Of a DNA stretch of 64,000 nt, positions 1 to 10,045 are shown in pieces. The translations under genes and the position numbers were made by a program. A model generated the notes under the pieces. That model worked only from the letters and a program-made list of their open reading frames with translations, was not told the DNA's origin and did no database searches. Source of the DNA: Trichomonas tenax (Eukaryota > Parabasalia > Trichomonadida > Trichomonadidae). The DNA is taken from NCBI GenBank assembly GCA_023091735.1, contig JALKBU010000098.1, positions 1-64,000 of the forward strand, written 5' to 3'. Position 1 is the stretch's first letter. The number at the start of each line of letters is the position of its first letter.

Positions 1-1116
1 TTTTAATTTTATTCCACCATCTTATTTAGTCTCTGATTATTTTAAACATAACTTCTTTATTTCACATTATTAGAATCCCTAATTTATTTTTATTTTCACT
101 TTTCGATTTTAAATTTTTTTTAAACAGCAAGTTATTTAAATTTTGAATGATAATTACATTTATACTAGCAATAAGTAATCTCTTTCCAAATTTATAACCT
201 TTCTAATATTTCAATTCGCCCATATTTTTAAAAATTCACTAATTTTTTCCCCTTTTTCATTTTTGTTAAATGCAAACTGGCTCTCGAGTTCTAACAAATC
301 TGACATTTTACAAAACACGTGAGTTGGATTTGTCCAGCACTCGAGTCGAAACAATGGCATATATAACCTTTAGCATTAACTAAACAACAACACCAAAATT
401 CAACATTCACCATTTTTCTTCAATAGTGACACTAAAAATCTTGTTTACAGAAAGGTGACTCAAAAAAGGAAAAAAAAAACGCACCAGCGATGTTTCGAAC
501 AACCAAACTTTAATCAAAATTCCTGACACTCCCCGCTTTAGACCTGTAGCCAAAGTATTGTGAAACTGGGTAAATTATTTGGATGTGATATTTCCGGCTT
601 CAAAACACCACCAAATAAGTATGCGGCACTTACGCATTTTCCAATGGCATATTTTTTTGGACATACGCAAAACCGTTACGCACTTGCTATTTGTAAAATA
701 AAAATAATTTTTTATTATAGGCAGACAAAGTTAAAATGGAAGTTTCATTAAACGGTAAATATACTTCATAATAGCTCTTGTCATGGAATCAGTCATAAAA
801 TATATTACTTTCCTATCAATAATCCATAGTGCGTGTTCAATTTTAAAACTCACTGAATTTTTTGTATTGTGCGTATAATTGATAGTACACACAGGCCAAA
901 TAAGTTCTGAAAATCGACCAGACCTTTTCAATTTTTATATAGCCTACAAAGTGTGCGTACTCACAATTATACGCACTTAAGAATTTTTTGCGTGTTCAAA
1001 TATTTTTTGCTGCAAAATAGCTATATTGATTGTGCAGCATCTAAAATATGTCAAAGCATTCAAATAAAATGTGGTAATCAATTATGTTTTGGTGGATGAT
1101 TTTACAGTAGTGGGTT
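1..1116. other. AT-rich spacer, no gene seen
   Basis: No convincing coding region on either strand. The short open frames here have no recognisable domain and consist of AT-rich, low-complexity residues. The right part (about 620-1210) is dotted with TGCGTA or its complement TACGCA, for example near 629, 664, 675, 869, 951, 968, 1175 and 1200, which stands out in DNA this AT-rich. I see no function for it. Confidence 0.6.
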
Positions 1117-1171
1117 TGGCTTCGCCCCTCCCAATAAAACCGAGCGTTCCGCAAAGCGGCACGCGAGGAAC
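1117..1171. repeat. GC-rich hairpin island
   Basis: A short island clearly richer in G and C than its surroundings. It contains the perfect small hairpin CCGCAAAGCGG (1149-1159), and GTTCC (1146-1150) pairs with GGAAC (1167-1171). It lies immediately upstream of the first BspA-like fragment. It may be the edge of a dispersed repeat; no gene is evident. Confidence 0.4.
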
Positions 1172-1204
1172 ATTTGCGTATTAAGTAAAAAATAATGTAT
1201 TTTG

Positions 1205-1530
1205 CGTATAACCTCCACATGCTTGCACCAAATGTTGAAACAATTAGAGGGTTATTTTTACAAAATAATTTTGGTATTGAAACGATTGATATTGATCCTC
1301 AAAATACTAACTTTGTTGTAGATTCATGAAAAGCTGTTTACAGCCCTGAAAACTTCTATTTATTATTTTGCATCTGGTGTTACTGGATTACTGCAGTTCC
1401 AAACACAGTAGAACAATATTATGGGGAGCTTTCTGTTCTTCGAGATTATCTTCGATAACATTGCCTGACTCAATAGCATCAATTGATCATTATGCGTTTT
1501 TAACTACTACCATAAGTTCGTACACACTTT
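1205..1530 (+). pseudogene. BspA-like LRR protein fragment (copy 0)
   Basis: A remnant of a BspA-like (LRR_5) surface-protein gene. Its DNA aligns with 3690-3965 of the third copy. Both read a segment equivalent to NNFG-ETIDIDPQNTNFVVDS, followed by YYFASGVTG and then an LRR with SITLPDSIASIDHYAF. Here the frame is broken by a stop directly after NFVVDS (TGA at about 1327) and by a shift near the ATTACTGCAGTTCC stretch. Only this internal piece remains, with no start and no C-terminus. It looks like the left end of a tandem array whose other two members follow directly. Confidence 0.7.
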
Positions 1531-1540
1531 CGAATTAAAT

Positions 1541-3111
1541 ATTTTCAAGAATTTGAGAGAGCACTATGCAATTACAAAAGTGGCATTTTTATGATATAAT
1601 TCAGACATATCAAGATTATTCAAATATTGCAGCGACACATCGCCAACAATCGCCGTCAAGTTGTCATGCGAAACGATATATGGGAACTCGGCTTCTGATT
1701 ATTGCTTCCAACATGTTACGAATTCTATTGCAATTGTCATCTTCAATCCAGACTCTAATTTCACAACAATAGGTCCATATTTATTCTATCATTGCACTAA
1801 AATAACATCAATGAACTTCACAAACTGCCATAAATTGATAGAAATTTCAATTAATGCATTTCAGTTTTGTTTTTAATTATCAAATATAGTTCTTCCCAAC
1901 AACCTACAGATGCTTAGTTTCTACTGTTTTTCTGCAACAGGAATCGAATCAATTAGGATTCCAGCAAGCACAAAAACTATTCTTTATAGCTTCCTAAGTT
2001 GTATAAAGTTAAATTCGGTCATATTTGAGCCAAATTGTTTGATCGAATCGCTTGACAATGGTGTTTTTTCAGGATGTAATATCTCCGTTTTTAATATTCC
2101 AAGGAATGTAAAGAGTATCAGTGGGTTGTGTTTATATAATAATTGTGCTATCAAATCGATTGAAATTGATCCTCTAAATAAGAACTTTGTGGTTGATTCT
2201 GGTTGCATTCTTTATAACGCTGAAAGAACTACTATTTATTATTTTGCATCAGGAGTCGCAGGTTCATTCACTATTCCCAACACTGTTACATCTATTTCTA
2301 AGGCAGCATTCTGTTGTTCAAGTCTGACATCTATCATTATTCCTGATACAATCAAATCATTAGAGATTATGCTTTTCAGGGAAGTTCCATAAATTCTCTA
2401 TCAATCCCAGATTCTGTTACTGAAATCGAGATATTGACTTTTACTGAATGCAAAATGCTACAAAGCAGTTGCCTGCCTTCAAATATAACTGTTATCAATG
2501 CTGAACTTTTTAGAAGATCTGGTCTCACAAGCATTGTTTTACCAGATGGAGTCACAACAATGAAACTGTCACAATTCCCAAAACTTTAATTACAATCAAA
2601 GCATCTGCATTCAAAGACAAAAATAGTATAATCAATATCCGTTGCACAGGAAATTCACAGCTTCAATACATTGAAAATTATGCATTTCAATCCTGCACGA
2701 ATCTTATATCTTTCTTTGATTAAGTCAAATGGAATGTATGCATTCCACTCAACAAAGTTACATCAAGACATAGTTTTTGGCGAATCACTAGTTTTGATTG
2801 ATCAGCATGCTTTCGAATCAACATTGATAACATCTGTTGAATTTAGATCGAAATCAAGTCTAACAATAAATTCATTTGCATTTTATTCATGCATAAGATT
2901 GATAAAACTTAGTTTCAACACAACATCGATAATTAACATTGATATCTATGTATTTTATGGTCTTAAAAGTTTAAAGAATGTCAATATTCCATATTTCGTT
3001 TCGAGAATGGGTGAAAGATGTTTCCAGAATTGTGGACTTCAGTCATCACATTATAATGATAACATAGAGATAGACAAAGATGTATCGCCTGAATTTATTT
3101 GTGAATTTTAG
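1541..3111 (+). pseudogene. BspA-like LRR protein, decayed (copy 1)
   Basis: A degenerate BspA-like gene. Open stretches at 1661-1876, 1910-2392 and 2671-3111 lie in different frames and are separated by stops. Each has the family pattern: an aromatic residue and Cys, then a xIxIPxSVxxIxxxAF unit about every 23 residues, as in SFTIPNTVTSISKAAF and TSIIIPDTIKSLE. The 5' part (1541-1775) matches 3123-3375 over most of its length, so copies 1 and 2 are tandem duplicates. Intact family members are cell-surface or secreted adhesin-like proteins. This copy has at least three frame breaks and should not make a full protein. I see no signal peptide or membrane segment. Confidence 0.75.
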
Positions 3112-3122
3112 AAAACATCCTT

Positions 3123-5009
3123 CACAGAATTTTAGAATGGTTTTAAAAGTTGAGAGAACACGATACAGTTCGAAAAGTGTCATTTTTATGTTGTAATTCA
3201 GACATATCAAGACAACGACAGATTACTCAAATATTGCAATGAAACATCGCCAACAATCGTCATGCGAGACGATATATGGAAACTCAGCTTCTGATTATTG
3301 CTTCTAACAAGTTGAAGATTCTATTGTGAATGCCATCTTCAATCCTGATTCTAATCTCACAACAATTGATCCATATGCATTCTATGCTCTAAGATCACAT
3401 CAATGAACTTCACAAATTGTCAAAAATTGATTACAATTTCTTCATATTGTTCTTTGTTATCAAATGTTGTTTTTCCAAATAATTTAGAAAATCTTGATAG
3501 ATACTGCTTTTCAGTAACTGCAATTCAGTCAATTAAGATTCCAGCAAGCGTCAAAAGTCTAGCTTATGGAAGCTTCTTTGAATGTCAAAAACTAAAGGCA
3601 GCCGAATTTGAACCTAATTGCTTGCTCACATCAATGGGAGATAATGTTTTTTTATAATTGCAATATCTCAACTTTGAATATTCCAAGAAATGTTGGGAGA
3701 ATTAGTGGATTGATTTTGCAGAATAATTTTGCGGTTCAAACGATTGAAATTGATCCTTAAAATACTAACTTTGTTGTGGATTCTCATCACGCTGTTTATA
3801 ACCCTGCAAGAACTTCCATTTATTATTTTGCATCAGGAGTTACAGGATCTTTCACTATTCCGAGCATTGTCACGACTATAGAATATGCAGCTTTTTGCTC
3901 TTCTCGTTTATCTTCTATCACCATTCCAGACTCGGTCAAATCAATTGAAGATTATGCTTTCCTTAGATGCACTATAAATTCTTTTTCAATACCAGACTCT
4001 GTGACACAAATTGGGAGAACAGTTTTTAAAGACGATTTGTAACTTAAAAGCACTCGATTACCATCAAATATAACTACCATAAGTTCTGAACTCTTTAGAA
4101 GAACTGGTCTTACAAGCATCGTTTTACCAGATATAGTAACAACAATTGCAGATTTTGCATTCGCTGACTGTCCAGATCTGACTGATATCTATCTTCCATT
4201 GAGCATAAAAAACATTGGAGGTGGCGTCATTTCAAACTCTCCCAAGGCCAAATATCAATCAAGAGATAAATCAGTTCACTCCGGCTGTAATTCCTGTTTC
4301 GACATTCGATAGATGCACTGCTTTGTACAATTTCACGTTCCCGTCAAACATTGTGTCGATAGGTGCACAGTCTTTCCAGAACACGAAGATATCAGTAATA
4401 GAACTCCCAGACAGCGTCACAGAGCTCGGAAGGCAGTGCTTCAAGGAATGTAGGTTCCTCACAGAGATCAGGATAAGAGACCCATCAATGATCGCGAACA
4501 TTGACTGCGGCGTCTTCGATGGATGCGCGATGCTCTCTAAGATAAGCAGCTTCGCATCGAATAACTTCATCGTTGACTTCGGTGCACTTTACAACAAAGA
4601 GAAGACGAAGATGATCGTTTTCCCTCCCGCGTCTCCGACGAACTTCTTCTCTCTCGCATACACAGTCAAGTACATCGCTGACAGCGCGTTCATCGGATGC
4701 GTCAACCTGCGGACGGTCCTCATCCCTGACAACGGAGTGATGCACATTGGTCGAAGTGCATTCGAGGGATGCGTCAACCTTCATAGCATCAACATACCGC
4801 TCAGCATCGAGACTATCGGCGAGAACGCATTTCTTGGATGCAGTCGTCTGAACTGTGGAATGATCCAGAACAAGACTAAGTCATTCATCGACCAGCTCAA
4901 GTCAGCATCTGTCCCATCTCGGGCGCTCCGAGACTGCAACTTTGACACATGCATCGTCAAATTCAGGCGACACAGCTTCGCCTATCTCTATGTTATCATT
5001 ATAATGTGA
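3123..5009 (+). pseudogene. BspA-like LRR protein, decayed and chimeric (copy 2)
   Basis: The third BspA-like member of the array. Open stretches are 3403-3657, 3776-4042 and 4215-5009. The frame of 3776-4042 resumes after a TAA at 4040-4042 and reads LRR-like residues until about 4250. Coding then moves to another frame, which stays open for more than 250 residues to the TGA at 5009. LRR_5 units are clear, for example VIELPDSVTELGRQCF and INIPLSIETIGENAF. From about 4225 onward the DNA is visibly richer in G and C and prefers C-ending codons, unlike the AT-rich first half. This suggests the 3' third came from a different BspA-like gene. The end (SFAYLYVIIIM) is weakly hydrophobic and may be a truncated membrane anchor. 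Confidence 0.7.
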
Positions 5010-5196
5010 TCATTATAATTCATTAATCGTCTCTCGAAAATGCTTGTCTATATAATATATTATTTACATGCCATCATTAAAGCAAAGCAATCAAACCTTT
5101 CAATATGTTCTAAATTATTATTTTTGTGTTGATTAAAATTAAATGAAAGCAATGAAAGAATGAAGATTTTAAATAAAATTAAACAAATAAAGTATT

Positions 5197-6897
5197 CTAT
5201 TGTTGCTCGACTTCTTGTTCTCTAAGGCCACCAAACAATTCGATTTTTGCAAGAACAAAAGATTCGTAGTTCTTCGAGTTAGTTCCTGTCTGATCGAGTT
5301 TGAATGCCTTATAAAAGTCGGACTTAGCAACAGTTCTCGTGATGAATGAATTTGGCTTTGATAAAGCTGTGGAATTGGTAACAGAGTCCAACACAACCCA
5401 ATTAATGCCATCTTTAGTTCCACTGAGATCCCAAGACTTAGGGAAAGCAGCATTGAAGTCAGCGCGCTGGATTGTGTAGTGACTAAGTTGCAATTCTTCG
5501 TGAGCAAAAGTGAATTTCACCCACTGGTTCTGCATTGATTTTGATGTGAAATATTTGCCGCACTTTGGATCGATAATGCTATAAACATCACCAGTCTCGT
5601 GGTGTTGATCTTTATGTGTTGAGCATGCTTCTGCGAGAATGGTATTCTTAGCGTTGTTAGCTCCATCTCTTTCGTAAATGAACGTAAAAACGCCATTAAG
5701 TGGGCGTTCTGGATCGAATGGAATCGTCAAGAACTGTTGGATATCAACTTTCTTCTTTGTCAATGTAACAATTTCAGAATGGAAGTCGTTGATCTTCACT
5801 CTTGGATCTAAAACAATCTTTGTGACTTCATTGACTTTAAGGGAATCGAAGTTAATCATCTTAAGCAATGGTGTTGGATCGTCGTGCTCTTTTACGTTCT
5901 GGAAGTATAATTTCAAGATGTGCTGCTGTGTGAGTCCTGGAGCAGGAAGTTTCTTGATTATTGTTGTCAAATACTTTGCAGGAATGTTCCTGAATCTGCC
6001 GTTGTGAGTCAAACGAGGATATGAAGCATCGATGAATTTGATGAAATTGTCGAGATCGTTTTCTGTGCATAAATTGAGGAAATAGATGATATTATCGAAA
6101 TCAATGAATCTTGTTACATCTATTTCAGAGAGCTGTGCAATGCCAAACTTCTTTCCGATTGATTTTAAGTACGAAACTTGATTTGGTGAAACAAGAATTT
6201 CATTTCCGTCAATGTACTTCAAAAGCATATCGTGATCACCAGGGTAATCATTGATGACAGTAAAATCTTCGACATTAGCGGCGATTGATGAAAATCTGTT
6301 ATAATTTGCATGATACTCAAATCTATCGAATTTGAATGTAACAACTTTGTCCTCTTTTGATACAGCGATATTTCCAGTGTTTGCTTTGATCAAAAAGATT
6401 CGATCTTGAATTGGGAAAAAGTAAAGAGACCAGTTATGATAATGGTTCGCGTGTATCATGCATGCATCTCTGTCGCGTGCTTTTTTGAAGATTAAGCATG
6501 CATAAGATTGAAATTGTTTTTCAACGCTATATACTTTAATATTGTTCACTCTAAAACGTCTGTATTGATTTCTAATATCTTCTTCTGTAGTTTTTGCATC
6601 GATGCCATATAAAAATGCCTGAAAATTGATGCGTTCTTCGAGATCTAAGAAAGTGTGAAGCTTTCTTTCTTTATAAATGAATTGAGAGTCATCAGGGAAG
6701 ATATTGATATTGACATTTTCCGTGAAAAGAACAATTGCTGCATGCAAAAAGATTTGATTTCCCATAAAATTCTCATAAATGTATTCCATTTGCTCAACTT
6801 TCTGCATGTTGTCGAGGAACCCTTGTAAGTCACTTTTGTTGACATTACTTGGGATGTCTTCGATCAAAAGATGCCTATGGGACCAATTTTTGTACAT
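5197..6897 (-). CDS. RRM-like / BTB-BACK-like / F5/8-type C protein
   Basis: A 566-residue protein with an ATG at 6897. The C-terminal part (about 420-560) reads as an F5/8-type C (discoidin-like, galactose-binding-fold) domain: GVFTFIYE, the KYFTSKSMQNQWVKFTF strand, DLSGTKDGINWVVLDSV and a final KIELFGGL. The middle (about 200-400), with VEDFTVINDYPGDHDMLLKY and then YLKSIGKKFGIAQL, resembles the BTB/BACK region that precedes this domain in the expanded trichomonad family. The N-terminus (about 8-165) looks like two RRM-type folds (HRHLLIEDIPSNVNKSDLQG; then FLYGIDAKTTEEDIRNQY). There is no signal peptide, so it is probably cytosolic or nuclear. The family's exact role is unknown; the RRM call is weaker than the F5/8 call. 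Confidence 0.75.
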   Translation of the reverse strand: MYKNWSHRHLLIEDIPSNVNKSDLQGFLDNMQKVEQMEYIYENFMGNQIFLHAAIVLFTENVNINIFPDDSQFIYKERKLHTFLDLEERINFQAFLYGIDAKTTEEDIRNQYRRFRVNNIKVYSVEKQFQSYACLIFKKARDRDACMIHANHYHNWSLYFFPIQDRIFLIKANTGNIAVSKEDKVVTFKFDRFEYHANYNRFSSIAANVEDFTVINDYPGDHDMLLKYIDGNEILVSPNQVSYLKSIGKKFGIAQLSEIDVTRFIDFDNIIYFLNLCTENDLDNFIKFIDASYPRLTHNGRFRNIPAKYLTTIIKKLPAPGLTQQHILKLYFQNVKEHDDPTPLLKMINFDSLKVNEVTKIVLDPRVKINDFHSEIVTLTKKKVDIQQFLTIPFDPERPLNGVFTFIYERDGANNAKNTILAEACSTHKDQHHETGDVYSIIDPKCGKYFTSKSMQNQWVKFTFAHEELQLSHYTIQRADFNAAFPKSWDLSGTKDGINWVVLDSVTNSTALSKPNSFITRTVAKSDFYKAFKLDQTGTNSKNYESFVLAKIELFGGLREQEVEQQ

Positions 6898-7805
6898 TTT
6901 GGCACTTTTTATATCGCAATAATTATATCGTCAAAATTATATTTCTCTGTTTTTAACTTAAATTTCATCATGATTTTTGTTGTAGTTTATTTAAACATCA
7001 AAAAATTGCGAAGTTCTTTAATGAATTGTTGAATTCAATTTCATTTTTGAACAAAAATTAGCTGCAAGTATCAAAGAATCAATACCCATCTCAATGGCAT
7101 ATTATGATTTATCATATTTTTGATCAATTGCAATATCGATTCCGATGCAATTAAGCACTCATTCAATGATTTGCAACTAAATAGTTATATGATATTTTAA
7201 CATATTTTCATAGGAACAATATTTACCATGTCATTTCTAATATGTTTGCATAGCTGTAATGATATCAATTATTAATGGAGAATAGTTCATATTAAATGAT
7301 CCTTGATTATGATAATAAACAAAATGAATCATAATTATGAATAAAGATAATATATAATCTATTCATAGGTGTAATGTTATCAAGTATGTCGTGTACATGT
7401 AAGCCCTAGCTTTTATGAACCAGGCACCATCTCAATAAGATCAATGAAACATGTTAAAAATCCCTTAAAAGCATCAATTATTTTTGATTTGAAAAAATCA
7501 CTATTGCATGATTAGAAATATAAAATTAAAATTTACCCATATTATCATATTGCTATATTTGTTATAGTATTGATGGCTAATGAAAAAATCTTAAAAACAA
7601 TGAGATATTGTGATAAAAACTCACTCGTTAATTGAAATACAAAATCTGATATTGTAAATTAGCTTTTGACATGCGTCGGATTCTATTTAGTGGTGTGATG
7701 GGACTATTGCTGCATAGAATATGATTTACATATGCTGTAGATGTTATATCCGAAATATTATGAGGAAAATTTGAATTTGGTTGGAAAAAAAATATTTTTT
7801 TGAGG
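6898..7805. other. Intergenic, no gene seen
   Basis: About 900 bases of AT-rich spacer between divergent genes. Short open frames on both strands have no domain signature, and I see no tRNA-like or strongly repeated sequence. Confidence 0.6.
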
Positions 7806-8447
7806 ATGTCGAAAAAATGCGTTTTAGCGATGTTTGGGTCCTTCAATCCCCCAACAAACGGACACGCGTATCTCCTCTCAATGGGCCGCAAGAGGATCGA
7901 GAAAGAAGGATACACTGTCGTTAAAGGATTATTCATTCCAACACACGGAGGCTACAAAGAGAAATCTGGACTCGCGGAAGCAAAGAACAGAGTTGATATG
8001 TGCAAAATGTTCTCTTATGGCAATGATTGGATCGATGTTAACCCATTCGAAACACAACAAAAGACTTGGACACGCGTCATCGTCACTTTACAGCACATTA
8101 AGGAAACATACCCTGATTGCCGCGTTTTCATCGTGTGTGGTATCGATTTCGTGCAGAGATGGAATCAACCTTGCTGGGCTGAAGAGGATTGCTTAAATAT
8201 TCTTCACAATTACGGTTTAATCATCGCAAGGAGACAGGAATCATTGGATAATTTGATCGCTCAAGTTCCATATCTTCAGGGCGAACACAAACTCGACAAT
8301 TTCTACGAAATGAATGAAAATATTCTCTCGGAGGTCTCTTCTACAGTTGTTCGTAACCTTCTTAAAGAAGGAGCACCAATTAATGGTTTAATTCCTCATG
8401 AAGTTATTAAATATATAGAAGAGAATGGATTGTATAAGCCGGAATAA
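7806..8447 (+). CDS. NMNAT: Nicotinamide-nucleotide adenylyltransferase (NMNAT)
   Basis: A 213-residue protein. It joins NMN (or nicotinate mononucleotide) and ATP to give NAD (or its deamido form), the last shared step of NAD synthesis. The nucleotidylyltransferase signature GSFNPPTNGH is at residues 11-20, with the phosphate-binding histidine at its end. The second signature is near the C-terminus (SEVSSTVVRNLLKEG, equivalent to the ISSTxxR motif). The ending LIPHEVIKYIEENGLY is typical of the eukaryotic branch. I chose the ATG at 7806 (MSKKCVLAMFGSFNPP). The frame is open slightly further upstream but has no other ATG. Length and motifs are complete, so it should be functional. Confidence 0.92.
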   Translation: MSKKCVLAMFGSFNPPTNGHAYLLSMGRKRIEKEGYTVVKGLFIPTHGGYKEKSGLAEAKNRVDMCKMFSYGNDWIDVNPFETQQKTWTRVIVTLQHIKETYPDCRVFIVCGIDFVQRWNQPCWAEEDCLNILHNYGLIIARRQESLDNLIAQVPYLQGEHKLDNFYEMNENILSEVSSTVVRNLLKEGAPINGLIPHEVIKYIEENGLYKPE

Positions 8448-8719
8448 ATATATCTATGTCATACCTTTAAATCTACACTGTTTTTAACATTTTTTATATG
8501 CATTTTGTTAAAATGTAATAAAAATAATGAAAATTTTGAAAAGTCAAGTAATGCATCGAGCTCTATTTTGGAAATTCTACATGATTACTGATCTAAATCG
8601 GCTTAAAAGTCAATAAATATAAAAATATATTTTCAATTTTTAGATTGGATGAAAGAGAAGATGCAATTGAAACAAAAATGTAAAATCTAATCTATCTTTT
8701 ATGGAAAATATCAATAGTT

Positions 8720-9460
8720 TTAAAGGATCATATCGACAAGAGATTCATCAATGTTGATTGTATCATTAGCAACAGCATTCTTGTCCTCGATCTTGAAGAT
8801 ACGTGTCAAGTTAGCAATTTCAAGGGCTGTTGTCTCCCAACCGCAGAACAAAGACCAGTCGTTGACGCAAAGGCCAGCACCGATAAGTGGAGAACCGCGG
8901 TTAACTGTGGCAGCTGTGAGCTCAACGCCGAGCTGACCAGCAAGTTCTTCGAGCTCTTCGACGGAGATCTTTGAAGTAACGACACCGCCGCGGTTTGTGA
9001 AGACGCAGTATGTGCCAACGAGTGACTCCTTGGCAATAAGGCCTGGGAAGACTTCTACGCCAAGAACATCACCGATAATTTCGATTGTTTCCTTATCGAG
9101 ATCTGGATGGACGATAGCAACGTGATCATTGCATGAGATAACGTTCCCGAGAGCGGAGAGGCGCTCGTCAACGCGCTGAACGATGACTTTGTCTGGTAAG
9201 CAGTCGCGAAGTTGTTGAAGTTCTTGATCTGTTGTCATTTGTGGAACAATGAGGCCGTTTGCGTTACCTGCGCAGAGGCGACCGACGATGGATGTGCCAG
9301 CGATAGTTGCGTGGAAGCAAGGAATATGCTCAGCAAGGCGCTCCTCGAAGACTGAGAAGAAGTTTTCTGATGTGGAGAATGGGAGGAGTGCGTAAGAGTT
9401 TGTGATGCGTGCATAGGCACCGATTTCGGAGGAGTTCTGATACTTGCAACGTGATACCAT
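8720..9460 (-). CDS. EIF6: Translation initiation factor eIF6
   Basis: A 246-residue protein, the normal size for eIF6/aIF6. It binds the 60S subunit during late ribosome assembly and stops premature joining with 40S. The five-fold pseudosymmetric repeat is visible: SEIGAYARITNSYALLP near the start, then NGLIVPQMTTDQELQQL, LGVEVFPGLIAKESLVGTYC and NRGSPLIGAGLCVNDW. The family's N-terminal pattern (R-x-x-Y/F-x-NSxEIGAYA) is present. Codons favour C-ending and G-ending triplets, as in other highly expressed genes here. A good initiator lies 9 bases upstream of the ATG. Confidence 0.95.
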   Translation of the reverse strand: MVSRCKYQNSSEIGAYARITNSYALLPFSTSENFFSVFEERLAEHIPCFHATIAGTSIVGRLCAGNANGLIVPQMTTDQELQQLRDCLPDKVIVQRVDERLSALGNVISCNDHVAIVHPDLDKETIEIIGDVLGVEVFPGLIAKESLVGTYCVFTNRGGVVTSKISVEELEELAGQLGVELTAATVNRGSPLIGAGLCVNDWSLFCGWETTALEIANLTRIFKIEDKNAVANDTINIDESLVDMIL

Positions 9461-9468
9461 ATTTTTTT

Positions 9469-9475
9469 TGAATGA
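9469..9475 (-). promoter_or_regulatory. Initiator (Inr) of eIF6 gene
   Basis: On the minus strand this reads TCATTCA, matching the T. vaginalis-type initiator TCA(C/T)T(A/T), 9 bases before the eIF6 ATG. Such a short leader is usual in this group. Confidence 0.5.
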
Positions 9476-10045
9476 CCAAAAATTTTACACAAAAAGAAGA
9501 CAAAAATTTTGGGGCATGTTTTTTGTGCATCATCATTTTAATCAAAGATTTGGATTCTCCATAGTATTTGGATCCTATTTATCACAGATTTTTGTGATTT
9601 TGTTCACATATTTGATATTTTTTCGTATTTTGTCGTTTTTTGGCATATTTCAGCTAGCTATATAAAAATTCAAGATATGGGCGCTTCATGCGTCACACAT
9701 TTATGCGTTTTGAATATATTTTTGAAATTTTTATATTTTTTCTTATTCTGACATTTTACAGCTGTAAATATAAATAGCTAGATACAAAATCTTATTTTCT
9801 ACGTGTTTTTGAGTGTTAAAACATAATTTTGAATTGATTGATATTTTATCTAATATAGCTTTGTTTTATTTATGCATGACAATTTTAATGAATATATATT
9901 CTATTCATCACATTCTGACTCTCGTTTGAACATTTTTATATTTATAAAATGATTCAATGTGATTGAATGAGTTTAGAACATTATAATCCATACTTAATAA
10001 GAAAGCTAATGTTAGAAAAGAGAGTTTTATTCTGTATTAATGTAT
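9476..10045. other. Intergenic, no gene seen
   Basis: AT-rich spacer between the eIF6 start and the 3' end of the GP63-like pseudogene. Short frames show no domains, and no repeats stand out. Confidence 0.6.
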
